Shown here piece by piece: positions 16,981 to 24,854 of a stretch of 64,000 nt of DNA (position 1 is its first letter; every line of letters starts with the position of its first letter). The stretch is from Cellulomonas sp. Leaf334 (GTDB taxonomy: Bacteria > Actinomycetota > Actinomycetes > Actinomycetales > Cellulomonadaceae). The stretch covers positions 2,028,812-2,092,811 of the forward strand of contig NZ_LMOO01000001.1 of assembly GCF_001424195.1 (NCBI RefSeq). Direction: 5' to 3'. The notes beneath the pieces were generated by a model. The model was not told where the DNA came from. It ran no database searches and saw nothing but the letters and a program-made list of their open reading frames with translations. The position numbers and the translations under genes are program-made.

Positions 16981-17034
16981 CGGTGACTCCTTCGGTGCGG
17001 TGCCTGTGCGCTCCACTATCGACCCTCCGCGGGC

Positions 17035-17071
17035 TTGACGCGTAGGAATAATCCTACCTAACCTGAGGCGC
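17035..17071 (+). promoter_or_regulatory. ArsR-SRPBCC promoter with spacer palindrome
   Basis: -35 TTGACG (17035-17040), an 18-base spacer, -10 TAACCT (17059-17064), then 7 bases to ATG at 17072. The spacer holds GTAGGA and TCCTAC separated by 4 bases (17042-17057). A repressor bound here would block RNA polymerase, fitting autorepression by ArsR. Confidence 0.7.
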
Positions 17072-17440
17072 ATGCCACGCAGGCTCAAGGACTCGGAGCT
17101 CGACCGGCTCTTCGCCGCGCTCGCCAACCCGACGCGTCGCGACATCCTCGACGCCCTCCTCGACGGCGAGCGGACCGTCACGGAGCTCGCCGCGGACTTC
17201 GACATGTCCCGGCCCAGCGTCTCCGAGCACCTGGCCGCGCTCCGCGAGAGCGGCCTGGTGACGGAGCGCCCGGCCGGTCGACACCGCATCTACGCGGTGA
17301 CGGCCGGCCCGCTCGGCGACCTGGCCGACTGGCTGACCCCGTACGAGCGGTTCTGGCGAGAGCGCCTCTCGGGCCTCGGCGCGGTGCTCGACCGGATGGA
17401 CGACGACCACGCACCCGACACGAAGGACGACGCACGATGA
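17072..17440 (+). CDS. ArsR-family repressor
   Basis: A 122-residue winged-helix regulator. It has DRLFAALANPTRRDILDALLDGERTVTELAADFDMSRPSVSEHLAALRESGLVTERPAGRHRIY and then a C-terminal helix ending in WRERLSGLGAVLDRM. There is no CXC metal site. The message is leaderless, starting at the ATG, from the promoter at 17035-17064. It overlaps the SRPBCC gene by 4 bases. It is related to, but clearly different from, the ArsR protein at 5055-5390. Confidence 0.9.
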   Translation: MPRRLKDSELDRLFAALANPTRRDILDALLDGERTVTELAADFDMSRPSVSEHLAALRESGLVTERPAGRHRIYAVTAGPLGDLADWLTPYERFWRERLSGLGAVLDRMDDDHAPDTKDDAR

Positions 17441-17925
17441 CCGACCAGACCACCGGCTGGGAGCTCCCCGCCGAGGACGAGCCCACCGACCCGACGGCCA
17501 TCCGGGTCGACCAGTACTTCCCGCACCCGCCCGCGAAGGTCTGGCGTGCGCTCACCGAACCGGACCTCGTCACGCAGTGGCTCATGACGACCGACTTCGT
17601 CCCCGAGGTCGGCCACCGGTTCACGATGGCCGGGCGGCGTGTCGAGGCGACCGGGTTCTCGGGCACGGTCGCCAGCACGGTCCTGGCCGTCGAGCCCGGC
17701 CGGACCCTCGCGGTGACGTGGACGGACGCGGCCGACCCCGACCTGGTGCCGACGACGGTGACGTGGACCCTGGAGCCCGAGGGGCACGGCACGCGGCTGT
17801 TCCTCGAGCACGCCGGCTTCGACCCGGACGACCCGACCGCGCAGCTGTCCCGCCGGATCATGGGCGGCGGCTGGCGCAGCATGATCCTGCGTCGCCTGGG
17901 GGAGCTGCTGGACGCGACGGACTAG
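17437..17925 (+). CDS. SRPBCC (AHSA1-type) domain protein
   Basis: A 162-residue SRPBCC-fold protein. RVDQYFPHPPAKVWRALTEPDLVTQWLMTTDFVPEVGHRFTM is the classic AHSA1 start, and EGHGTRLFLEHAGF leads into the C-terminal helix. It binds a hydrophobic ligand by family analogy. The start ATG overlaps the ArsR stop (ATGA). With ArsR it forms a compact two-gene operon that ends before the membrane-anchored protein at 18002. Confidence 0.88.
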   Translation: MTDQTTGWELPAEDEPTDPTAIRVDQYFPHPPAKVWRALTEPDLVTQWLMTTDFVPEVGHRFTMAGRRVEATGFSGTVASTVLAVEPGRTLAVTWTDAADPDLVPTTVTWTLEPEGHGTRLFLEHAGFDPDDPTAQLSRRIMGGGWRSMILRRLGELLDATD

Positions 17926-18001
17926 CCCCCGGCACGGTCGGTTCCGCCCGCTACGCTCGCCAGCGTCGTCGACGGAACCCGACCGGAGGAGTGCCGCCAC
18001 C

Positions 18002-18526
18002 GTGATCACCACCGTGCTGGACGTGACCGTGTCCGACGAGCCCTGGCTGGTGATCGTCGCGACGCTCGGCCCCCTCGTGGCGGCGATCGGCGCGATCGGC
18101 GCGCTCTTCGTCGGGATCCAGACGGTCCGGCAGCGCACCGCGGCCGACGCCCAGGCGCAGTGGTGGGCCCGCGTGCAGTGGGCCGCCGGACTGGCGTTCG
18201 ACGCCGACGACGCCCAGCGGTCGGTCGGGTTCGACGCGCTCGCGCTGTTGGCGTCGTCCCCGCTGGCCGGTCCGGAGGACCAGGCGTTCCTGGCCGGGTT
18301 GTCGTTCGACGCGCTGCGGGCCGTGCAGGAGCGGGGGACCGTCGACGACGTGGACTTCGTGCCGGTCGACGACGAGGGGTTCGTGCGACCGTCGGACGCG
18401 CGGCCCGTCGTGGAGGTGTCTCGGTCCGAGGTCGCGGCCGCGCGGCTGCGGGTGGTGACCGACCGTGGCCGGGGGCGGTCGACGGAGGCATGGGTCGCCC
18501 GGCTCGCGGCGCTGCGCGAGGCCTGA
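18002..18526 (+). CDS. Hypothetical membrane-anchored protein
   Basis: A 174-residue protein with one N-terminal transmembrane helix (about residues 16-40, LVIVATLGPLVAAIGAIGALFVGIQ). It then has a cytoplasmic or extracellular helical part (RQRTAADAQAQWWARVQWAAGLAFDADD). I do not recognise a named family; similar proteins are common in Actinobacteria. GTG at 18002 has GGAGGAG upstream at a rather long spacing of about 12 bases. TACGCT at 17952-17957 could be its -10 box. Confidence 0.55.
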   Translation: MITTVLDVTVSDEPWLVIVATLGPLVAAIGAIGALFVGIQTVRQRTAADAQAQWWARVQWAAGLAFDADDAQRSVGFDALALLASSPLAGPEDQAFLAGLSFDALRAVQERGTVDDVDFVPVDDEGFVRPSDARPVVEVSRSEVAAARLRVVTDRGRGRSTEAWVARLAALREA

Positions 18527-18563
18527 ACCACCGTCGGGAAAGCCGGGTAAACACTTACTGGGT

Positions 18564-18599
18564 TGTCACTATTGACACGTGACACCAGGCCGGTACCTT
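18564..18599 (+). promoter_or_regulatory. Promoter of secreted beta-helix gene
   Basis: -35 TTGACA (18572-18577), a 16-base spacer, and -10 TACCTT (18594-18599). TGTCAC (18564-18569) and GTGACA (18579-18584) form an inverted repeat with a 9-base spacer that encloses the -35 box, a probable operator. The TSS would be near 18606, leaving a leader of about 100 bases. Confidence 0.6.
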
Positions 18600-18660
18600 T
18601 TGTCCTGGCCGGCAACAAATGTCCGGTGCCCGGCGCCAACGGCGGTGCCTCCTCGCGTGC

Positions 18661-18703
18661 GGGGACCCGTCCTGCGACGTGCCCTGAGCGCAGAGAGGTC
18701 CCC
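18661..18703 (+). promoter_or_regulatory. Leader hairpin enclosing the ribosome site
   Basis: GGGGACC (18661-18667) pairs with GGTCCCC (18697-18703), and CTGCG (18672-18676) pairs with CGCAG (18689-18693) inside it. The outer right arm overlaps the GAGAGG ribosome site and ends one base before ATG at 18705, so folding would hide the start region. It matches no riboswitch class I know. Confidence 0.5.
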
Positions 18704-18704
18704 C

Positions 18705-20582
18705 ATGCACCTTGGTAGCCCCCCACGTCCTGGACGCCGGCGGACGGCGACGGTGCTCGTCACCGCGCTCGCCGTCGCGCTCGTCCCGCTCGTCGCGGCC
18801 CCCGCCGCGCAGGCGGCCGCGCCCGTCGACCTCGGCCCGAACACGATCGTGTTCGACCCCAGCCAGCCGATCGAGGAGATCCAGGCCACGGTCGACGCCA
18901 TCGCGACGCAGCAGGTGCCCGCGCACTTCGGCGAGGGCCGGTACGCGTTGCTGTTCAAGCCCGGCACCTACGGCACGCCGGAGAACCCGCTGCGCTTCGA
19001 GGTCGGCTACTTCACCGAGGTCGCCGGGCTCGGCCAGGACCCCGGCGACGTCGTCATCAACGGCGCGATCGAGGTCTACAACCAGTGCCTGCCGGTGCCC
19101 GAGGGTGCGCCGGCGAACTGCATCGCGCTGGTCAACTTCTGGCGCTCGCTGTCCAACCTGACCATCCAGTACGCGGCCGGCGACGCCGACGGGTGCCGCA
19201 GCTCCGCCAACTTCTGGGCCGTCTCGCAGGCCGCCCCCATGCGCCGCGTGAACGTCACGGGCGCCAACCTCAGCCTGATGGACTACTGCACCGATGGACC
19301 GCAGTACGCGTCGGGCGGCTTCATCGCCGACTCGACGCTGCCCTACGTGGTCAGCGGCAGCCAGCAGCAGTTCCTGGTCCGCAACGGCTCGGTCGCCGGG
19401 TGGAGCAACAGCGTCTGGAACCAGGTCTTCGCGGGCGTGCAGGGCGCTCCCGCCACCGACTTCAGTCCCGTGGTCGGCGAGCCCAAGTACACGACGCTCG
19501 ACACGACGCCGGTCTCCAAGGAGAAGCCGTACCTCTACGTCGACGACGCGGGGAGGTACAACGTCTTCGTCCCGTCGGCGCAGAAGGACTCCGCCGGGGC
19601 CACCTGGGCGACGGGCAGCACGCCGGGCAAGTCGATCCCGATCAGCAAGTTCTTCGTCGCCAAGCCCGGTGACAGCGCCTCGAAGATCAACACCGCGCTG
19701 GCCCTGGGCAAGCACGTCCTGCTCACCCCGGGCGTCTACCACGTGAACAGGACGCTCAACGTGCTCTGGCCCAACCAGGTGGTGCTCGGGCTCGGGCTGG
19801 CGACGATCATCCCGGACAACGGGGTCGTGGCCATGCAGACGCTCGACGTCCCGGGAATCGACATCGCCGGGATCATGTTCGACGCCGGCACGACGAACTC
19901 CCCGGCGCTCCTGCAGCTGGGCACCAAGCTCTCGTCGCTCGACGCCAGGTTGAAGCGGCCGCTCCTGAGCAGCGCGAACAACCCGACGTCCGTGCAGGAC
20001 GTGTTCTTCCGGATCGGTGGCGAGGACGTCGGCAAGGCCACGCAGAGCCTCGTGGTCAACACGAACCAGACGATCATCGACCACACCTGGGCGTGGCGGG
20101 CCGACCACGGCACCGGCGTCGGCTGGGACATCAACACCGCCGAGACCGGCGTGCTCGTCAACGGCAACGACGTCACCGCGACGGGCCTGTTCTCCGAGCA
20201 CTACCAGAAGTACAACGTCATCTGGAACGGCGAGCGCGGCAAGACGATCATGTTCCAGAACGAGCTGCCGTACGACGCGCCCGACCAGGCGTCCTGGCAG
20301 CACGACGGCGTGAACGGCTGGGCCGCCTACAAGGTGAACGACAAGGTCAAGGTGCACGAGGCCTGGGGCATGGGCGCGTACATCTACACCAACGTCAACC
20401 CGACCCTGCATGCCACCCGGGCATACGAGGTGCCGGTCACGCCGGGCGTGAAGCTGCACAACGTGCTCACGGTGTCGCTGAACGCGGCGGGCACGATCGA
20501 CCACGTCGTCAACGACACGGGCGACCCCGTGACGCCGACGTTCGCGGGCCCGAGCACGGTGGTGGAGTGGCCGGTGCCGTGA
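18705..20582 (+). CDS. Secreted two-part right-handed beta-helix protein (GH55/pectate-lyase-like)
   Basis: A 625-residue exported protein with a Sec signal over residues 1-38 (RRR, hydrophobic core, AQA-A cleavage site). The mature part has two beta-helix regions. The first runs from FDPSQPIEEIQATVDAIATQQV and includes LLFKPGTYG. The second, after KPGDSASKINTALALGKHVLLTPGVYHV, has NQTIIDHTWAWRADHG in its core. Two tandem helices recall GH55 glucanases, but I cannot place catalytic residues. Relatives are often labelled adenylyl cyclase, which the fold does not support. ATG at 18705 has GAGAGG upstream. Extracellular polysaccharide processing is the likely role. Confidence 0.75.
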   Translation: MHLGSPPRPGRRRTATVLVTALAVALVPLVAAPAAQAAAPVDLGPNTIVFDPSQPIEEIQATVDAIATQQVPAHFGEGRYALLFKPGTYGTPENPLRFEVGYFTEVAGLGQDPGDVVINGAIEVYNQCLPVPEGAPANCIALVNFWRSLSNLTIQYAAGDADGCRSSANFWAVSQAAPMRRVNVTGANLSLMDYCTDGPQYASGGFIADSTLPYVVSGSQQQFLVRNGSVAGWSNSVWNQVFAGVQGAPATDFSPVVGEPKYTTLDTTPVSKEKPYLYVDDAGRYNVFVPSAQKDSAGATWATGSTPGKSIPISKFFVAKPGDSASKINTALALGKHVLLTPGVYHVNRTLNVLWPNQVVLGLGLATIIPDNGVVAMQTLDVPGIDIAGIMFDAGTTNSPALLQLGTKLSSLDARLKRPLLSSANNPTSVQDVFFRIGGEDVGKATQSLVVNTNQTIIDHTWAWRADHGTGVGWDINTAETGVLVNGNDVTATGLFSEHYQKYNVIWNGERGKTIMFQNELPYDAPDQASWQHDGVNGWAAYKVNDKVKVHEAWGMGAYIYTNVNPTLHATRAYEVPVTPGVKLHNVLTVSLNAAGTIDHVVNDTGDPVTPTFAGPSTVVEWPVP

Positions 20583-20601
20583 CCTGAGAGTGGTACGGAG
20601 G

Positions 20602-20636
20602 GGGCCCGACTGCGCGAACAGAGCGCGGTCGGGCCC
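20602..20636. terminator. Bidirectional hairpin after the beta-helix gene
   Basis: GGGCCCGAC (20602-20610) and GTCGGGCCC (20628-20636) pair perfectly; GCGC/GCGC inside extends the stem around a 7-base loop. It lies between two convergent genes and can stop both transcripts. Confidence 0.8.
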
Positions 20637-21053
20637 TCAGTCGTCCGGCAGGGCGAGGCCGAAGATCCGGCGCTGCGGCGGGGCGAGCGTGTCGGCGCCG
20701 GGCTCGGGGGCGGGGAAGCCGTCCGAGCGTGGCGGCCCCACCCAGAGCCGCCACCCGTCGCCGTCGCGGTACACCTGCCCCGTCGTCTGCAGGTGCGCCC
20801 GGCCCGCGGCGTCGAGCTGCGCGCGGACGGACTCCTCGTGCGACGGCGGGACGAAGCCGACGGTGTGGTTGCGGCACACGATCACGACGTGCTCGCCGCC
20901 CTCCGTCTCGAAGGTCAGCGCGACGGGTGCGGGCGCAGAGCCGCGCTCGGCGCCCGTCAGCGCCGCCGACAGACCGGTCTGCAGCGCAGCGGCCTCCCCG
21001 GCGACGAAGCCGTCGCCGACGTCCGCGGTGACCTGGCCACGGCGCGTGAACAT
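20637..21053 (-). CDS. Hypothetical protein
   Basis: A 138-residue soluble protein (MFTRRGQVTADVGDGFVAGE at the start, HVVIVCRNHTVGFVPPSHEESVRAQL in the middle). I do not recognise the family and see no signal or membrane segment. ATG at 21053 is used; a GTG two codons upstream is also possible. It is 28 bases downstream of the methyltransferase gene on the same strand, so co-transcription is likely, and it ends at the terminator hairpin. Confidence 0.55.
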   Translation of the reverse strand: MFTRRGQVTADVGDGFVAGEAAALQTGLSAALTGAERGSAPAPVALTFETEGGEHVVIVCRNHTVGFVPPSHEESVRAQLDAAGRAHLQTTGQVYRDGDGWRLWVGPPRSDGFPAPEPGADTLAPPQRRIFGLALPDD

Positions 21054-21081
21054 TCCCACGGGACCAGCGTCCCACTGCGGC

Positions 21082-21684
21082 TCAGACCCGGGCGACCAGT
21101 GCGTACCGCTCGTCGGTGACCGGTCCGCCCCAGAGCGCCTCCTCGGCGCTGAGCGACTCCACCCGGAACCCGCTGACCAACGGTCCGACGACGGCCGCGA
21201 GCTCGGCCGCGGTGATGCCGGCGTTCGTGGACCAGCGGCCCTCGACCAGGACGAGCGCGCCGCCGGGGCGGACCAGCGAGACCCACCGGGCCAGCGCCGC
21301 CCGGGGGTCGGGCAGGGCCCAGACCACGTGGCGCGTGAGGACGACGTCCACCGGGTCGCCCGGGGGGTCCGCGGCGTCGCCGACGACGAACGTGGCGCGG
21401 AGCCCTGCGGCGTCGAGCTTGGTGCGTGCGCGCTCGACCATCTCCGGGGACAGGTCGACGCCGGTGACCCGGTGGCCCGCCTGCGCGAGCAGTGCGGCGA
21501 GCGAGCCGGTGCCGCAGCCGAGGTCGAGCACGTCCCACGGCCCGGTCGGGAGCCAGCCGGCCAGGCGGGCGGCCCACGCCGCGCGGGTGCGGGGGTCGCG
21601 CAGACCGTGGTCGGGCTCGTCGTCGAAGGTCGGCGCCGCCGCGTCCCAGAACCGCGCGACGCCGGAGAGATCCGAGGAGGACAT
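21082..21684 (-). CDS. Class I SAM-dependent methyltransferase
   Basis: A 200-residue methyltransferase. VLDLGCGTGSLAALLAQAGHRVTGVDLSPEMVERARTKL holds motifs I and II, followed by DVVLTRHVVWALPDP (motif IV) and VRPGGALVLVEGRW. The substrate is unknown; this type methylates small molecules. ATG at 21684 follows minus-strand TAGCGT (21696-21691) by 6 bases, so it is leaderless. It is divergent from the YCII-ECF operon. Confidence 0.85.
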   Translation of the reverse strand: MSSSDLSGVARFWDAAAPTFDDEPDHGLRDPRTRAAWAARLAGWLPTGPWDVLDLGCGTGSLAALLAQAGHRVTGVDLSPEMVERARTKLDAAGLRATFVVGDAADPPGDPVDVVLTRHVVWALPDPRAALARWVSLVRPGGALVLVEGRWSTNAGITAAELAAVVGPLVSGFRVESLSAEEALWGGPVTDERYALVARV

Positions 21685-21789
21685 TCGTCCACGCTAGGTG
21701 TCGAAGAACGCTGTCGCCGTTCGACGGCACAGGTGAAGGCCCGGCCCCGGCACTAGCGTCGAGGTGGCCACCGAGCGAAGGAGAGCACC

Positions 21790-22221
21790 ATGAAGGTCCT
21801 GGTCATGATCAAGGGTGACGGCGCCGACGAGGACAAGGTCACCCCGACCGACGAGATGTTCGCCGAGATGAACGTCTACAACGAGCAGCTGGTGAACGCC
21901 GGGATCATGCTCGCCGGCGAAGGCCTCCAGCCCAGCAGCAAGGGGGTGAAGGTCGTCTGGGACACCAGTGGCGAGGTGTCCGTGGTCGACGGGCCGTTCG
22001 CGGAGTCGAAGGAGATCATCGCCGGCTACTGGGTCTGGCAGGTGAGCTCGCTGGACGAGGCCGTCGAGTGGGCGAAGCGCTGCCCGTCGACGCCCGAGAT
22101 GCGGTCCGAGCTCGAGATCCGGCCGTACTTCGAGATGGAGGACTTCGCGAAGGTCGTCTCGCCGGAGATCCTCGCGAAGGAGCAGGCGCTGGTGGACCGG
22201 GTCAAGGAGCAGCACGGCTGA
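21790..22221 (+). CDS. YCII-related protein paired with ECF sigma factor
   Basis: A 143-residue YCII/DGPF-domain protein. MKVLVMIKGDGADED, WDTSGEVSVVDGPFAESKEIIAGYWVWQVSSLDEAVEWAKRCP and the DGPF motif are family hallmarks. Such proteins are found next to ECF42-type sigma factors and may act as their partner or sensor. TAGCGT (21754-21759) is a likely -10 box and AAGGAG precedes the ATG. Its TGA overlaps the sigma factor ATG by one base (TGATG). Confidence 0.88.
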   Translation: MKVLVMIKGDGADEDKVTPTDEMFAEMNVYNEQLVNAGIMLAGEGLQPSSKGVKVVWDTSGEVSVVDGPFAESKEIIAGYWVWQVSSLDEAVEWAKRCPSTPEMRSELEIRPYFEMEDFAKVVSPEILAKEQALVDRVKEQHG

Positions 22222-23477
22222 TGTCCGACGCGAGGCGGACCGTCGAGGTCATCTGGCGGATCGAGTCGCCGCGACTGATCGCCTCGCTGACCCGCCTGGT
22301 CCGGGACGTCGGACTGGCCGAGGAGCTGGCGCAGGACGCGTTCGTCACCGCGCTGGAGCAGTGGCCCGTCACCGGCGTCCCGGACAAGCCGGGTGCGTGG
22401 CTCATGGTCACGGCCCGGCACCGGGCGATCGACCTGATCCGACGGGAGCAGAACCGGGACGCGAAGTACGCGGTCCTCGCGCACGGACTGGCCGACGAGG
22501 ACGCGGCCGACCGCATCGTCGATCAGCCCATCGGCGACGACCTGCTCGCACTCGTGTTCCTCACCTGCCACCCGGTGCTGCCACGGGAGTCGCGGATCGC
22601 GCTGACCCTCCGCCTGTTCGGCGGCCTGACGACCGACGAGATCGCGCGCGCCTACCTCGTGCCGTCGCCGACCGTCGGGCAGCGGATCTCCCGCGCCAAG
22701 CGCACCCTGGCGGAGGCGCACGTCCCGTTCGAGGTGCCGCAGGCCGACGCGTTGCCGGCGCGCGTCGGGTCGGTGCTCGAGGTGCTCTACGTGATCTTCA
22801 CCGAGGGCCACGCCGCGACGAGCGGTCCCGCGTGGGTCCGTCGGGACCTGGCCGACGAGGCGATGCGGCTGGGCCGGGTGCTCGCCGGCCTCCTGCCGCG
22901 CGAGCCCGAGGTGCACGGGCTGGTCGCGCTGATGGAGCTGCAGGCGTCCCGGTTCGACGCCCGCGGCGACGGCGTGCTGCTGCCGGACCAGGACCGTCGG
23001 TTCTGGGACCGGGCCCTGATCGAGCACGGGCTCACGGCGCTGGACCGCGCGACGACGCTGGGCAAGCCGCTCGGGCCGTACACCGTGCAGGCCGCGATCG
23101 CGGCGTGCCACAGCCGGGCGCGCACCTTCGAGGACACCGACTGGGAGGCGATCGTCGCGCTCTACGACGCGCTCACGCAGCTGACCCCGTCGCCGGTCGT
23201 CGAGCTCAACCGCGCCGTGGCCGTCCTGCACGCGGACGGGCCGGAGGCCGCGCTGGTGGCGCTCGACGCGATCCGCCACGACCCGCGGCTCGTGCGCTAC
23301 CACCTGCTCGGCGCCGTGCGGGCGGACGTGCTGGTCCGGCTCGGACGTGCCGACGAGGCCGCCGAGGAGCTCGAGCGGGCGGCGGCCCTGGCGCCGACCC
23401 AGCGGGAACGGAACCTGCTCATGGCTCGTTCGGCGGCCGTCACGGAATCTCCCGTGCTCGATGTCGGAGGCGACTGA
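22221..23477 (+). CDS. ECF sigma factor with C-terminal TPR-like extension (ECF42/DUF6596 type)
   Basis: A 418-residue ECF sigma factor. Sigma region 2 includes LVRDVGLAEELAQDAFVTALEQWP, and region 4 includes LTTDEIARAYLVPSPTVGQRISRAKRTL. A long C-terminal helical, TPR/DUF6596-type domain follows (PSPVVELNRAVAVLHADGPEAALVALD), typical of ECF42. These lack an anti-sigma factor; the extension and the YCII partner are thought to set activity. It is coupled to the YCII gene and followed 4 bases later by an MFS exporter gene, a plausible target. Confidence 0.9.
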   Translation: MSDARRTVEVIWRIESPRLIASLTRLVRDVGLAEELAQDAFVTALEQWPVTGVPDKPGAWLMVTARHRAIDLIRREQNRDAKYAVLAHGLADEDAADRIVDQPIGDDLLALVFLTCHPVLPRESRIALTLRLFGGLTTDEIARAYLVPSPTVGQRISRAKRTLAEAHVPFEVPQADALPARVGSVLEVLYVIFTEGHAATSGPAWVRRDLADEAMRLGRVLAGLLPREPEVHGLVALMELQASRFDARGDGVLLPDQDRRFWDRALIEHGLTALDRATTLGKPLGPYTVQAAIAACHSRARTFEDTDWEAIVALYDALTQLTPSPVVELNRAVAVLHADGPEAALVALDAIRHDPRLVRYHLLGAVRADVLVRLGRADEAAEELERAAALAPTQRERNLLMARSAAVTESPVLDVGGD

Positions 23478-23481
23478 CACC

Positions 23482-24753
23482 ATGAGCGACATGACCGAGG
23501 ACACCCCGACGCAGACTGACGCGCCCGTCGAGGAGCGGCCCGGCTGGCGCCGGGAGACCACGATCTTCCTCACCGGGCAGACGGTGTCGCTGTTCGGCTC
23601 GATGCTCGTCCAGTACGCGGTGATGTGGCACCTGACCCTGGAGACCAAGTCCGGTGGCGTCATGGCCCTGTACGCGGTGTTCGGGTTCCTGCCGCAGGCC
23701 GTCATCTCGATCTTCGACGGTGTCTGGGCGGACCGGCTGGACCGCAAGAAGCTCATCATCGGCGCGGACGCCACCATCGCGATCGTCACCCTGGCGCTGG
23801 CGATGTTCATGGCGGCCGGCGCCACGGACCTGTGGCTCATCTTCATCGCCATCGCGATCCGCTCGGCCGGTGCGGGGATCCAGATGCCGGCCGTCGCGGC
23901 GCTGCTCCCGCAGATCGTCCCCGCGGACAAGCTCATGCGCGTCAACGGCATCAACGGCACCATCCAGTCGGCCATGATGCTCGTCGCCCCCGCGGCCGCC
24001 GCGGCGGTGTACGCCAGCATGTCGATCGTCGCGGTGTTCTACATCGACGTCGTCACCGCGGTCATCGGCATCGGCCTGCTGCTCCTGGTCACCGTGCCCC
24101 GGCTGGTCCGCTCCGAGGAGAAGCTCAGCTACTTCGGCGACCTCGTCGGCGGAGTGAAGTACATCGTCACCCACGCGTTCGTGCGCTGGGTCCTCGTCCT
24201 GTACGCCGTCGTGTTCGTGCTCATCGTCGCGCCGTCGTTCCTGACGCCGCTGATGATCGTGCGGACGTTCGGCGAGGAGGTGTGGAAGCTCACCGTCAAC
24301 GAGCTCGCGTTCAGCATCGGCATGGTGCTCGGCGGTGCGGCGATCGCGGCGTGGGCGGGGAAGTGGAACCGCGTGCGGATGATCCTCATCTCGACGCTGG
24401 TGTTCGGCGTGATTTCGATCGGGCTCGGGCTGTCCACCAACCTGTGGGTGTTCTTCGCGTTCATGTTCCTGCTCGGCCTGTCCGTGCCCGCGTTCTCGAC
24501 GCCGTCGTTCACGGTGCTCCAGGAGACCGTGGAGCCCGAGATGCAGGGGCGCGTGTTCGGGTTCGTCGGGATCGTGATGGCGCTGTCGATGCCGTTCGGC
24601 ATGGCCGTGTTCGGACCGCTGGCGGACACGTTCAGCGTGGAGTCCCTGCTCATCTGGGCCGGGGTCGCGCTCCTGCTCGTGGTCGCGCTCGCGCTGGCCA
24701 TGCCCGGGGGTCGGCGCTCGATGCGCGCCGCCAACGAGCACGCGACGGTCTGA
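23482..24753 (+). CDS. MFS efflux transporter (macrolide-efflux type)
   Basis: A 423-residue major facilitator. TIFLTGQTVSLFGSMLVQYAVMWHLT and DGVWADRLDRKKLIIGADA are characteristic of the MefA/enterobactin-exporter branch of MFS drug exporters. It is in the same orientation 4 bases after the ECF sigma gene, with GGAGG about 11 bases before the ATG at 23482, so it is the third gene of the YCII-ECF operon. Export of an antibiotic or toxic metabolite under sigma control is inferred from this layout. Confidence 0.85.
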   Translation: MSDMTEDTPTQTDAPVEERPGWRRETTIFLTGQTVSLFGSMLVQYAVMWHLTLETKSGGVMALYAVFGFLPQAVISIFDGVWADRLDRKKLIIGADATIAIVTLALAMFMAAGATDLWLIFIAIAIRSAGAGIQMPAVAALLPQIVPADKLMRVNGINGTIQSAMMLVAPAAAAAVYASMSIVAVFYIDVVTAVIGIGLLLLVTVPRLVRSEEKLSYFGDLVGGVKYIVTHAFVRWVLVLYAVVFVLIVAPSFLTPLMIVRTFGEEVWKLTVNELAFSIGMVLGGAAIAAWAGKWNRVRMILISTLVFGVISIGLGLSTNLWVFFAFMFLLGLSVPAFSTPSFTVLQETVEPEMQGRVFGFVGIVMALSMPFGMAVFGPLADTFSVESLLIWAGVALLLVVALALAMPGGRRSMRAANEHATV

Positions 24754-24854
24754 GCGGTCGCAGGCACGCGCGCTTCCGACGAGGGCGAACCTCGCGGCGG
24801 GGCGACTCCGCAGAGTGCCCGACGTGCGGCGGCGTCGTCGGGCAGGATGTCGCC

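Noticed and set aside
18606..18704. Known riboswitch (c-di-AMP, cobalamin, TPP or c-di-GMP) in the beta-helix gene leader
   Set aside because: I compared it by eye with the conserved cores I remember and found no match; only a start-blocking hairpin is supported.
21691..21790. A shared operator between the methyltransferase and YCII-ECF genes
   Set aside because: No inverted or direct repeat of useful length was seen in the gap beyond the two -10 boxes.
24754..24854. Small gene between the MFS exporter and GNAT genes
   Set aside because: No frame has a start with ribosome site and sensible coding composition; only the GNAT promoter is visible.
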